Source: Rhodocollybia butyracea (lineage: Eukaryota > Basidiomycota > Agaricomycetes > Agaricales > Omphalotaceae). From it: DNA of 64,000 nucleotides. The position numbers and the translations under genes were made by a program. The notes beneath the pieces were generated by a model. The model was not told the DNA's origin. It did not search any database and saw nothing but the letters and a program-made list of their open reading frames with translations. Shown here in pieces: positions 43,610 through 55,740 of this stretch; positions within the stretch are counted from its first letter, which is position 1, and each line of letters begins with the position of its first letter. Location: NCBI GenBank assembly GCA_015501585.1, contig JADNRY010000127.1, positions 1 through 64,000 on the forward strand, in the 5' to 3' direction.

Positions 43610-44640
43610 TTCTAGTGCAACCTCGGACACCCAATGATTCTGTCGCGATATCAGCCGGCTTCAATCGCCGTCCTCGCAGTTCCCGTTGGTGCTGTCCTTG
43701 GGGCACGCACACGTTGGTAATAGGACGGATGCCGCTATGCGTAAATTCAAGTTGGTACGAGACAATGGAATCGTGAGGCTTGGGCTCAGGAATTCCACCA
43801 ACTAGTCCCAGTCGCTAGCTTCAACGTTCGGGAGTGATGACTGGAATACAGCTTATGAACGGGTTCTTCACAATTCTTCACGTCCGTAGTCCATTGCATG
43901 TATACGCTTCCCGAGGCGGTGAATATGTGGTTTGCGATGTGGCAGCAGACGAAAAAGGACCTGACGAAGCCGTACCAGAAGGTTAACCTAGTAACCTGCG
44001 GCAATGGTAAGCATAAGTTCTCATGATAAAGAGTCGTCACACTCTGTATTCATAGTCTTTTCCTTTGGTGTAGAAAACACCATTCCCTCGTCGCCTATTC
44101 GTACTCTGGAGAATGACGAGAAGAACAATGAAGCCAAGTTCGCCCTTTTGCGGACCAATCCTCCCTGAGCTGGTTCAACCAGGAGGGCATCTCATGTCTT
44201 TTCAATCATCCGAAGTCGGGCAAACATCTGAATGGTGTCGCACTCCGGAAGCGCTATTTTCACTAGCATGCCCTCGAGGGACACCTATGCTTCTGTCCTG
44301 ACTGCTGGCCTCTACGCTTCAGTGAGCCCACGAAATTTTGCTTTGACGGCCACCCTTATCCCGAATTCGACTTTCCAGAATCTCACGGCGCAGCGCAGCT
44401 TCTGGGGAACACCGAATGTTTCTGTCACGATATCAGCTGGCTTCGATCGCCATCCTTGCGCTGAATCCTAGAGATATGAGTGGGTTCGGAATGTAGCCAT
44501 TACATTCCTTCAGCAAATCATTCGCAGTCTTTAGGAGCGGCTTCGTAGTGTGATCACTATATTCGTTCATCCAGTTCGCAGTTTATCAGTATCGTCCTTG
44601 GGGGCACGTACCCGTTGATGATGATGGTGGATGTACCGTG
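43610..44640 (+). repeat. Diverged duplication of a short coding-like segment
   Basis: GCGATATCAGCCGGCTTC near 43645 recurs as ACGATATCAGCTGGCTTC near 44430, with matching flanks (CAATCGCCGTCC/GATCGCCATCC). The following GTCCTTGGGG plus CACGCACACGTTG (43695) recurs as GTCCTTGGGG plus GCACGTACCCGTTG (44595). The encoded text, VAISAGFNRRP versus VTISAGFDRHP, suggests an old coding duplication. Confidence 0.5.
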
Positions 44641-46015
44641 TCATGTTATGCGCACGCACACACCTACTACGACGTGACGTGTTTGACATTTCCCATTAAC
44701 GCTTTGGGAAAATCCCGTCACTGTAGTGGAAGATAGGCTGAGAAGACGGCTTTTGAAAGACTTCAAACACTAGCTATCTGTAGAATAGAAAACCGCTGCT
44801 ATTCTCGAGTTAGACATTACTACATATGTAATACAAGTACTGTATCAAAATGTTCATTCCTGTGTTCATATGCAGGTACAAGGAGAGAGGGACTTGTTTT
44901 ATAACCATTGCTGGAGGTACAATTAAGGGCTAGAGGGTCTGCCGCCATGCGCGGTCTCATGTTCTTGAGGTAGACAAACCAGGATGAAGCCCAGCTAGGG
45001 GAGATTTGAAGAAAGATGTCTGGAACAACAATAACACGACTAAGTAGAGAAGATAAGCATCAGTGAGTGCATCACAGGTAGACGTACATTTAATTTGTTT
45101 CTGTCGCACAAGTGTAGTGAGTGTAGATTTTAGAATTGTTTGGTCACGGCATCTTGGGCGAGCGAAAAGGGTCGGTGCAACACGCACACGCAGACCTGAG
45201 GTAGCATCGTCGCTAGTGTGGTCAAGGACAACATGAGCGAAATTTAGAAATGAAAAAGACGGAGCAGAGCCTTACGTAGCCGTGAACGCAGTAGTTTCTC
45301 AGCGAAAATCGATGAAGCGGAACTCAGAAAGGGTCTGAAAAGATCAGCGTGATAAAGGAGTGTTACTGGACAGAGAACGCACTATCGATGTTTTCAGAAA
45401 CCACCATGAATTACAATTAACGCTTCTTACTGACCCTGCCCTCCGAGACCAGTTCATCATGCATCAATTGTTTCTGAAACCGTGCAGAGTGTCCTGATTT
45501 GCGGGCACGTAGCCCAGTGCTGCCGTGAGTTGAAGTAGTATGCAGTTGAGTCATTAGATGGGAGTCGTGAGCGACAAACGGCCTTGTTAAGACCAGATCT
45601 AGAGCAACCGCATAGCGTCTGCGACATCACGAGAGACTTTGATCTATCAGGCTTCAAGCACAGATGCTCGGCCAGGAATTCAACGCTAGATCTCGTTAGG
45701 GCATCCGAGTCGAATGAAATGGATAGTGTTCAAAAGATGGCTTCCTTGTACTCTTGGTTTTTGTGGCTACCGTGGCAAATAAACTGAAGAACTGTTGGCT
45801 ACACATAAAAATAATTGAGAATCAAATTCTGAAAGCAAAGCAAGTAAACTCACTAGTTGTTGAGCAGCTCCTAACAACCGCGTTTTAACCTCATTCCTGG
45901 CCATCATACCTCTTCAAAGCTCGGAAATCAATCTTGGGTCGAACAAGAGAAGCTACTACGATTCAACGTCGAAGATTCGTAGAAAATCCTTGATCCCAGC
46001 CGAAGTAATTGTGAT
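44641..46015. other. No gene recognised
   Basis: Short frames on both strands. Nothing is recognised. Confidence 0.4.
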
Positions 46016-46393
46016 CTACTCAGTCGGAAATCGGCGGTTGAATGGGAAGAATGCGGAATTAGAGATTTCAAATGACGAAGGAGCATGAGTGTTTATGGTG
46101 GTGGCGAGTGGGCCTAACGTTGAAGTAGATAGAGTGGAAGCATGGCTGGGATCAAGTCTACCCGACGACGGAGATGCAGGGTTTGGGCTCGACGTAGAGG
46201 TTTCTCGCCAGAAGCCGTATTCTTCCCCACCCAGGTCAAAGCGTTTCATATCAAGTCCTTCCAGAACGTGCGATACCAGAACGTGCATCACCAATGTCCA
46301 ATGAGAGCTCGTTCCGTATGTACACATGCTATCGTCCTGTCTTTGTTTGACCGAAATCAATGCTCTACCATCCCCAACTAGTGCTCGCCACAA
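46016..46393 (-). CDS. Hypothetical protein, single frame
   Basis: A 125-codon minus-strand frame starts at ATG 46393 and ends at 46016. A charged middle (GLDMKRFDLGGEEYGFWRE) is followed by a Ser/Thr/Pro-rich tail. The start lies only about 8 bases inside the palindrome at 46386. No family is recognised. Confidence 0.3.
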   Translation of the reverse strand: MWRALVGDGRALISVKQRQDDSMCTYGTSSHWTLVMHVLVSHVLEGLDMKRFDLGGEEYGFWRETSTSSPNPASPSSGRLDPSHASTLSTSTLGPLATTINTHAPSSFEISNSAFFPFNRRFPTE

Positions 46394-46985
46394 TTGTGGC
46401 GATTGAGCTTTCGGAGTCTATATTGGTAATTAAATATCGACCGCCGATGTTCATAAATAGAAATTTGCGGGGTCATTAAACAAACGATTGCTGGGTGCTA
46501 TTCGCCACAATTGTGGCATTTATTTGTACTCACTACCAGAAACCATCGCTGATCTTTCGCTTGATTTCACCCGGGATTGTGTATATTTCCCTGCTTAGGC
46601 ATAGGCATCGTCGAACGTGAGATCTTGAAGGTCTGGTTCCGAGTATGTCTCGCCACATCACAGCCAAATTCACAGCTTGATGCGGACCTTTTAGCAGGAC
46701 TATTAGTTCATTTCCGAGGATCCTCATAGTAGGCTATCTCGGCGACCGTGTTGATTCGTGGGGAGTTGTACTAGCTGAGCGCTCTTCTATTCCGAATGTC
46801 TAACAGACTATTAATGCTGTTGCTTGTCTCGAGCATGAACAGTACTACCGCATGCGTGGTTGGTAAGACTGTTACTTGCTTTATCATATTCACCCAGTGA
46901 CCGAGGCAAGTTCCGTGTATCAGCAGCCATGCTTCGCTCTCCGATGATCCCCAAAATCGATAATAACGAGGTCATTCATGCTGTG
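46386..46985 (+). repeat. 600-bp duplication, copy 1, opened by palindrome CGCCACAATTGTGGCG
   Basis: Contains the perfect 16-bp palindrome at 46386-46401 and a second near-copy at 46503-46517. Ordered landmarks are then shared with 47604-48225: GGTGCTATTCGCCACAATTG, a GTATGTCTCGCCACAT/GCATGTCTCGCCACAT block, and GACCGAGGCAAGTTCCGTGT. Confidence 0.75.
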
Positions 46986-47603
46986 GCGGGGCAGCACTAA
47001 GCCCAAACAACAAGATATATATTGTCAGCCCGTCCGTGCAAAGCCCTGGAGCATCGAACGAGAAATGAGAATTCATGGTCCTGAACCGATGGCAAGAAGC
47101 AAATCGTTGCCCCCCCCATACTAGTACATCCCCAAAACTCGACCCTTATTTTGCTTAACATCTCGAGATTTATGCCTACAGCTTTTTGCGACTCCACTCA
47201 AATACCAATTTGTGCTTCCAGGCGCCAGAGCCATGGTCCTTCTGTATGTTCCTGTTATCTGGCACTGTGAAATACCTCAAGAGCTAGGAAGCGGAAGATA
47301 ACCGAGCTAGGAAAGGTCAGTGTACTTGTTGCATTGAGTTGATTGTTGTATCGCTGCGGTTGCTACAGGTATATTTGAGGCTACACGTGAGCTTGTGGTA
47401 CGGATAGCTATCTACAAATATACACAGATCGTAAATACTCGGCTGTTTGGAGACTTATTCGAAAATGCTTGATGGATAACCTGGTCAAAGCGTTACATAT
47501 CAACTCCTTTCGGATGATGCCGAAGTCCAATGATATCTGTTCCGTATTTTTCCCGTCCTGGTTAGTATCATAGTCCATGTTCAACAGCCCCCAGCCCCCG
47601 CTC
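46986..47603. other. Spacer between the two 600-bp copies
   Basis: Non-repeated DNA with short frames at 46997-47197 and 47408-47641 (minus). No gene is recognised. Confidence 0.4.
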
Positions 47604-48225
47604 CCCACGATTGTGGCGATTGAGTTTAACGAGCTTGCCATATTGTTGATCAGACTCTATCCACCGCCGAATGTTCATCAATAGGGATTACCAATTTGTT
47701 ATCAAACAGAAATTTCTGGGTGCTATTCGCCACAATTGTGAGATTATCTTGTGCTCATTGCCTGTAATTAACTGCTCGCGCTACACGCAACTTTCCGAGA
47801 TTGCGCAAATTGAATGTAACATAGGTTGACCTCGTCAAACTTGACAGAGTCAAGCTCCGAGCATGTCTCGCCACATAACAGCCAAACAGCCAAAATCGCG
47901 GTTTGATGATTCGGGCCTTTTAGCACTGGAACAGGCTTAGTAGTTCATTTCAGAAACCCTCGTAGTAGGCTATTGTGGTGATGGTGTTCATTAGCGAACA
48001 TTTGTACTAACTCGTGCTAAAATTTGAGCTCTCATGTATTCTAAATGTCTAACAAATTATCAATAAGCACTAGTGCTGTTGCTCGAGCGTGATCAGCAAC
48101 GCATGCATAGGTTGGTAGCCTGATAGTTGTTGTATCATATTCCCTCGATGACCGAGACAAGTTCCGTGTATCCACAATCATGGTTTATTTACTATCCGAT
48201 TCCTCAAAATCGATAGTAGCACCAT
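47604..48225 (+). repeat. 600-bp duplication, copy 2
   Basis: Direct, diverged copy of 46386-46985. The opening palindrome is CCCCACGATTGTGGCG at 47603-47618 (two mismatches), the second one lies at 47728-47740, and the closing landmark is GACCGAGACAAGTTCCGTGT near 48151. Confidence 0.75.
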
Positions 48226-51200
48226 GTACTCGAAGATACCGAGGAGATTCGCCGGAACATAGTGTACAACGAATAAGATAGATGCATAATAGTATTGCTA
48301 ACATTCAATTAAAAGGCTTTTTGCCATTGAACGGTATTTCGTGGCTTCCCTAGCAGATGAGTTCAGGTCGCTGTTGGCAGTCAGTGTAGGTGTGATAGGT
48401 GTGCAATGAGGTCGTGGCTTCCCTGGCCGATAAACATGAAGAGTTCAGGTTGCTGCTGGCAGTATAGGCGTGCACATGAGGACTAAAGGCGAATTATTGA
48501 CCCTGAACGCACCAGTACACGTTGTAGAGCTCATCGGCCTCATGTTAGACTGCGTCTTTCGCCTTCAGATGCTCTCTGTAGAATTCCATTGCTGAACGAG
48601 TACCGTAGACTCCTCTATTAAATAAATTCTCGGGCTTACAGCCGAAATACTAGTACTTCAATAGTCCGACGCTTCTAAATAAAGCGCACCAGGACGTGCG
48701 TCTTTGCTACTACGGATCCAAGATGGGAGAGTATCAATCGTGGCGTCACTTCTGGGAATAAGTTGCTCGGGACGGTCAGTGAGTCCTTTGGGAAAGTCGA
48801 AAGAAAATGGATAATAAGTGGCAGTTAAGCGGAAGAAAAGTAAGAGCGTCGGAGCTATGGATAGGCTACGACTTGACCCAAAGCCCAGTAACTGAACCTC
48901 GAGTCAGGAATACCCACGAATGATTTCTCCAACAAGGGCGTCGTTTGTTTCTTCCGCATTTGGCTGACGTTCCCTAATACATGACCAGGCTCAAGCTACA
49001 GTACATAACTTAAATGTAACGCCACGATCTAACGGTGGTGTGTGTATTTGGTACCCATGACCCAACTACTCGTCTCACGCTTACATGAACCCAAACTTTA
49101 TCAAGACCTCGAGGCACTTTGTGCATCAAAGCGGAAAGAGCAAGACGACAGCCTGGATACTCTGGTCCTTATCGCGATGCGAACAATGTTGCCTTCTTCT
49201 TTTGGGAAATAGTAGTCGGAAAACTGGATACGCCAGATGGTTTGGGACGATTCAGCGCTTCTGCGATGAAACGAGAAATTACATCGACGGTGTGCCCTCG
49301 AAATTGGAAATCAGCAATATAGAGTTACTTACAGCGATATTGCCCGGGGCCGCTGGGACGATTCAAACCGTCTCTCAGTATTCCATACGGAGTGGTACAT
49401 CCGCAAATTAGTGGCAAAGATACAATTTGAAGGTATCATGTTCCGCTACCCTTGAGATGAGCAAGCGGAAGTACTCAAGTCTATAAAAAAAGCACAGAAC
49501 TTTCATCTCCGCTACAGGTTCTAACATTGTCAACGTCACGGAACTTGGAACCTGGAGGAAAGAGAGCCACTTGATTCTAGATGACGCATGTGTTGTGATC
49601 CGGATCCCGAACTAATACTTACTGACGGGATGGTATCATCGGAGAGTTCGGAACAGCAGATACAAAGTAGAACAGGTCGCATCATAATCGGATGGTGTCC
49701 TCGGAGGATGGGAGTAGGGCAATGGGTTTTAAAAAATAGCTGTAGAAGGGCGCTGTTTGGAAAATGATTAAACGAAGCACGAGGCTCAGATGTCATGGTC
49801 AAAGCTTCAGTCAGTTCTTACTGTTTGTACTATGGACGTACCTATATTGCCATTAAACCCATAATGTCATTAAACATACCCTCAGCCCTTCCATTTGCAA
49901 TTTCGTTGAAGCAGAATATAATAACGTCAAAAAAGAAGCTCCACGACTTCACTTGACAGTTCTCCTCGTGGTGCGTCACGCTTGGGACAGTGTCAAGCTG
50001 ACGAATGGACAGACGGTAAAATCAAGGTCGTGGAAGGGATGTAGGAGAATGTGCCATATTACAATGCAGAAAAAGGCAAGGCGAAGGTATTGTTGAATGG
50101 CGAATTGCAACTGCAACCCCAGGAGGAAGCATACAAATTCATGAGCTGCGCAGCATGCGTCGAATCGTTAGAAAAATGAGCTAAAAACCCGGAAAAGGCC
50201 GTGGATATCGACACATCCAAGGTTAAGATAGTTCTGCTGGTGCTGTGAGCGAAGATGGAAAGACAATGCATTTGTTGAAGGCCTCTTAAGACAAGGATAA
50301 GGGCTCGTTTAGTACCTCTGTATATAACAAGTAAAATATAACCACCGGAAATTCACGAGAAGAACGTGTATATGGAAAGCGTCGCATGCTGTCATTATAT
50401 GTACTACAGCTTAAACAGAGTGTGCCTACGAGTCGGTTGGACCATTTTTCTTTCCTCGTCTCTACTTTCTTCAAGTTTGGGTAAACGAGCAGGAGCCAAG
50501 TTGATCGAATACCTCGAATAGTATGACTCTCAGTTACCATCTTTGGGACTTTAACGCTCACAAACAACTAGGCATAGCGCTTACTACGGTCTGAATGTGC
50601 CGTTCAGATTGCTGTGGTAAGTAAAGCTGTACCAACTTGTTGTTTCCATAATATCTTACCTCGAAATTAGTAGTTCTTGTAGTTAATGATAGGAAATCGG
50701 GGATGTCGTCGAAGGGACTGTGCCAGTGAGCGTGGATGTAAGAGACATCAGAGATACTTATCTGACCATTTCGAGAACTGGAACCTGTTGAATCAGTACG
50801 TCTTTCGCAATCTAGATACACTGTATCCGAGCATACATTGTACCCGAGCTTTGTTCGCTGCTCTTGTATGAATTTTCACTTCCCAAAAGAGAGCTTGTGT
50901 GACAACATCAACAATGAATTAGATTCGCGTGTTGGCGGCGTGAGCGTATCCTTTTTTGCTTCTTCATGACTCGAATTCAGGAGAGCTTGGAATCCAGCTG
51001 TTATACTGATATCGCCGAGATCCCCTCTGCTCATCCTCCTTATGATACTGACCTATCAATCAACGCCGCCCTCAGGCAAAGTCAGGACACGGCTCGAAGA
51101 CCCCAAATGTACAGGGATGTAAACACCTCAGCTTCGATAACACAGAGCATCAGGGTAAAGAAAGTTAGAATCAACTTTGCAGTCCCCCATTGTGCTCTTT

Positions 51201-52780
51201 TTGGCAATGATATCACAGTGGTTGAACTGCCTTATTGTCCGCCGTTTTTGGATGTAGTCTCATTAAGATTGCGCTAGTATCCTCATGTACGTGGATGTAT
51301 CTGAGTATAGTGAGGATTTCTGTCTCTGGATGTACCTCTGTCCATTCCCCAGAGCCTTTACCCCGCTACATCCCTGACATCGCCACAAAGGACCCACAGC
51401 GCACAGTCAGTTCCGGGCGCCTAAAAGATATCCGATATCTCCTGGGGAAGCATCGCTTTTGATATCAAAAAGTGGAATCATGATCTGGATTTGGTTCATC
51501 CCACGAAAAACCTTTTGACTCGCCTCGAAAAATGAACCTGAAGTTAATTCGTTAACCAGACGGGAAGAAATACGACAAGCTGACATCTGGAAGGAACCAA
51601 CCAGCGCTGCTGTCATTGGTCTCACCAAGGCTCGAATATTAACCTGATTTAATATCGGATTTGCATCTGACATCGATGGTTTACTGCAAAGTACAGTATA
51701 GATCAGTATTTTATTCACATGTTAACAGACAGAGGGCGGGTGGAAATTGAAAGGAGATTGAATGATCATCGAGGCGCAGGAAACTGAACAAACCTGTGCT
51801 GGAGGTTCAGGGAGGCTGGGGAAAGAAAGCAGGAGATGACATATACATCGCCGCAATCGCCCGCTGTACCCATAACCCATAGCACCGTTTGGACTTTGTT
51901 CTGCCTTGCGTTCGGTAAGGTATGAGTTGTTGTTCAAAGCCTGACATCACGCGCCTGGCTGGAAATAGTTATGGTCCGACATTACCGAGGACCAGCGAGG
52001 AGGTGGGGACGGAGCATAAATCAGTCTTTCTAGGATACTAGGGAGGTAAGGAATGTGTTGTTGAACTAGAGGGAGCAATACATGGACTCGAGTGCCCGTA
52101 GTACATAGCGCTATGTTTATCGACGAGTTCGTCGAACAGCCAGTGCATCGATCGTACATTGTACTTTCACAGCCACGAAAAGGATCAAAGAAAGCAACTC
52201 ATACATAACTTCCGTCGATTAAGCTGCTTGCTAACGGAAGACAGCTTTTCGGGTCCAATGTGCCCAATAAGGAACCCTCAAGGGCTTTTTGAGTCCTGAT
52301 TAGATCTGTTCACGTGTCCTTCACTCATTCTAACAGCTCGGTGATTTTGGCTATAGCCCAATGTTCCGTTAGCTTGCCCAACAAAGGCAGACGTGGAAAG
52401 CAAAAGATGGAGCCCTGAGATGGGGGAAGACCCCTTGAACTAACGACAGATAGAGGGTAGCGTCGGTCGAACGAAAGGGTTCAAAATGGAGGATTATTTC
52501 TAGAATAGTTGGAAAAGAACGAAATTACGTGAATTCATATAAATGGAGGAAGGATAGACTTTTCGGCCCAGATTCCGGATTTTGTGGCGTGGTGTTGACA
52601 AAAGACAATAAAACAGAATTTCAGACTGGGAGAAATTCAAGCATCAGTGCATCTTGACGAAATCTATCCGTCCGATTTCGGAACTGGTCCCTCGAGGAAA
52701 TCCTAATACGGAGAGACATCGCATCGTATAATCGTGTGAACATTCGCTTAGATTCCCGGTCCCAGGCCACTGGTTAATGT
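48226..52780. other. Long stretch with no gene recognised
   Basis: Only short frames (the longest about 108 codons at 49085-49411) with no recognisable motifs, consistent splice chains or repeats. A short local duplication around GTCGTGGCTTCCCT occurs near 48342 and 48413. This is the largest apparently empty part of the window. Confidence 0.4.
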
Positions 52781-52793
52781 TTTCACATAGATG

Positions 52794-53062
52794 CTATAAA
52801 ATAACTCGTCCGTATTGTCTTTTAGTCTGTGCCCGCCCTGTCCTATTGTTTTTTTTAGCGATTTACGGATTAGCGAAACAAGAAGAAAACCAGAACACAA
52901 CAGCGCGACACCTCACTATTATTCTTTCTTCCTTCCCCAACCCAAGCGTGCAGGAGTACCCAACTCCCGACTAACGACCTCCCATTTGTTCTTTCACCTC
53001 CTCCTTTCTCTTCCTTACTCACATCCTTTTGTTCAACTCCTCTCCATTTGATTCCGAACAAC
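52794..53062 (+). promoter_or_regulatory. Putative promoter and 5' leader of the HMG-box gene
   Basis: TATAAAA lies at about 52794-52800, 265 bp before the ATG. It is followed by CT-rich tracts (CACCTCCTCCTTTCTCTTCC near 52998) that are common just upstream of fungal transcription starts. The start context is GAACAACATGCC. Confidence 0.4.
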
Positions 53063-54714
53063 ATGCCGGCACTCCGCACGCGCGATACCCAATCCCGATG
53101 TAAGTCCCTAGCGGAACTCCTTATCGAACAAAGAAAATAACGATCTCTTGGTTCCATAGCACTCGAAGTGACGACGGACGCGCCCCAACCTCCCACTTTG
53201 ACGATAATATCACCAACGCCACGAGCTTTCACCTTCCCTCCGCGCCATACCCTCTCAGCCGACAGTCCTTACTCTACACCTTCCAGTTCTCCGTTCGAGC
53301 CTGACCTCCATTCACTCGCTATCTCATGTACAACACCTCCGCTAATGCGTACCCTTTCTCCCACTTCATCTTTTACGTCTGTATCACCCACACCCACGAC
53401 AAACACGAACAACTCTCTTCAGAGCCCAATCTCTCCAGGCAGCGACGTTGAGCGTCGGCCTAGGAAAGGCGACGAAGACTACATCAAGCGACCGGAGAAT
53501 GCGTTCATTCTTTTTCGGCGCAAGTGCTGCGAAGAGCGCCAAGCAGCGGAGGAAGAGTCTGGAGCCACTGGCCTCACGAAGAAGCAGCGACAGGCAGATC
53601 TGTCCAAGACGATCAGCCAGCAATGGAAGTCGCTAGCACCAGAGGAAAGGAAGTACTGGGAAGCGCTGGCGAAGGAGAAGAAGAAGGAGCACGCGCAGTT
53701 GCATCCTGGGTACGTCTATCGTCCTCAGCGCGTGCGGGATAAAGATGGAAAGGCGAGGAATAAGCCTCGAAAGCCCAAGATGGCGTTGGATACCAATGTG
53801 CCGGCAGAGGCCAGCCAAGAACGACGGATACGGCAAGTATGTCGTTCGTTATTGCTCCTCCGCGTCACCACGGTCGTTCCGTTTCCGCCCCGACACCTCC
53901 TCCCATGTCGTACCAGTCCATTCAGATACCGAATCTGTATGCGTCGGCAAGTCCTTCATGCCCAACATCTCCGTCTCTTCTGCCCATGATCAGCCACCGA
54001 CGAGCGGCTCAGGGAGGAAATCCAGAGGATATCATGGCTGATTTCGATTTCATGCCACACAACGACCATCTTCTAGTTCCAGCCTTTGGTAGCGAGCAGG
54101 TCAATCTTCAGGTGAGTTTCGGTTCGTATATCTGAGAAATGTTCGCTCATGCTTCATTGTATAGTCTTCAGATTTCCTGCGAAACATGTTCAATATGCCA
54201 TTACCAACGAACGACGCACCACTCACCGTGTCCACCGATGCCTCTCTGCTTCTCCCCGCTCACCAGATCGTTTCGCCAGCGGGTACAAACTCGTCTGGGC
54301 CATCGTCTCCCACAGCGGGACCATTTACTCCTACGCAGCCGCATCCGGGCTTCGGGTTCCCCGGTCTTCCGAACAACATGTACAATCCTGACACGCAGAT
54401 GCAAGCTGAAGCCAATCTGCAGATGCAAAACTTCGAGTTTTCCGGCTACAGTTGGCCGACATCTGCTTGGCAGGACGAGACGAGCATGGGTATGCTTTCA
54501 CAACGACTTTGATCTCAATTCCATTCCGTCTCTCGAAATGGGGAGTTCCAAGTACATCGAAGAATATGTCGCGTCTCCACAAGCCATGGCGTTGGGTGAC
54601 TACTCGCAAGAGTATCCGGGCGAGTTCATGGCCGAGTACCAACCAGACTACGTTCAATACGAACAAGATCAGTATCTCGAAGGTCAACAAGGCACCGAGT
54701 CTACAAACTTTTAG
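53063..54714 (+). CDS. HMG-box (MATA_HMG type) transcription factor
   Basis: Start ATG 53063. Exon 1 is 53063-53099. An intron of 60 nt (GTAAGT...ATAG) leads to exon 2 from 53160. Later introns are 54112-54164 (53 nt) and probably 54490-54562 (73 nt). The stop follows ESTNF at 54714. A Ser/Thr/Pro-rich N-terminus precedes an HMG box at about residues 119-190, with YIKRPENAFILFRRKCCEE and SKTISQQWKSLAPEERKYW. This is the sequence-specific fungal type that bends DNA in the minor groove. Downstream are RHHGRSVSAPTPPP, then CPTSPSLLPMISHRR, which I associate with mushroom PCC1-like regulators, and an acidic Tyr/Gln/Glu-rich tail. Between about 53763 and 53838 the frame changes as if one base were missing. 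An unusual intron or an assembly error could explain this. It lies alone in gene-poor DNA. Confidence 0.82.
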
Positions 54715-55740
54715 ATCCTCTCGAGTGCTGTGCATTCGAGTGTCTCGGACTTCTTTTTTCCTCTCTGTCTCTGTATGGAACTGTATTTTTTCCTGTTCTT
54801 TCTCCCCTCAGCCTCCTCGGAGTGGTGAGCGCTCACTTGTACTAAAATTCTTCAGTGTAGTCATAGTCGCTTGTTTCATTGATTTTTCTTTTATTTCTCT
54901 ATTTCTAGGACAGATGTCTCGATGGCGGTATCCTACATAATGGATGCGTCTCGACGACGGTCTGTTCCTGTTATCTATATCAGTTACGCGCGACACGTTG
55001 ATTACTACTCTTCACGACTCACCATTCCACTCACGAACCATTTTACATCCCTCCCCTCCTCATACGCCCGCTCTCGACTTATACCATAATTATTTGCCTT
55101 CTTGCATTATTATTGCCCGGCCTTCCCAGATTTCTCGGATTCTTACCGTGTTCGTCATCATTTATTCTTATCGAATAAACCTGTACGGCCAGTACCACTG
55201 TATCAACCCAATACCACATCGTCCTTTCACCTGTAGTTTCGCTAAAACGTCCGAATGCTCTTGTTCTACACCGAAAGTTCCACTAGGCTAACTTGAGCTT
55301 CTTCAAAAGACAATAAGCCTCGGCTAGTGAGAGAATTAATCGAAAGTGTCAAATGGTGCATCATCAAAGAGTGTTGACGCTTGGACCAAGTCGGGAAGGC
55401 ATGGGAAGATGGGAACGCAAAATAGACAGGTCTCGTGATGGATGCGCCACAAGAAACTTTGTGGGATATTAAAACCTTCCCAGCTCTTGCGACAATTTGA
55501 ATCGATACGCTCGCAGAGTAACATGAGAAAGAGGGTTACTCACTACCCACCAAATTAATTCCCCATTTGTACGACAGGTTCATACGGCGATTTAATCTCT
55601 TTTTCAGCTATGAGACTCGAGCCTGGCTGAACTCGATCGGAGTTTATTCAACTCGAGGTATGATACTTGCCTGGATAAAACAAATTAAAAAGTGCCACGC
55701 ACCGTTCCATTGTCTCAAGAGAACATCCGCACTTCGACCT
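54715..55740. other. 3' flank of HMG gene, no gene recognised
   Basis: T-rich sequence after the stop, likely 3' untranslated and intergenic. Short frames only. Confidence 0.45.

Noticed and set aside
53837..53916. 80-nt intron (GTATGT...ACCAG) in the HMG gene
   Set aside because: It keeps frame but would delete the RHHGRSVSAPTPPP block that I associate with this regulator family. A one-base error is preferred, not proven.
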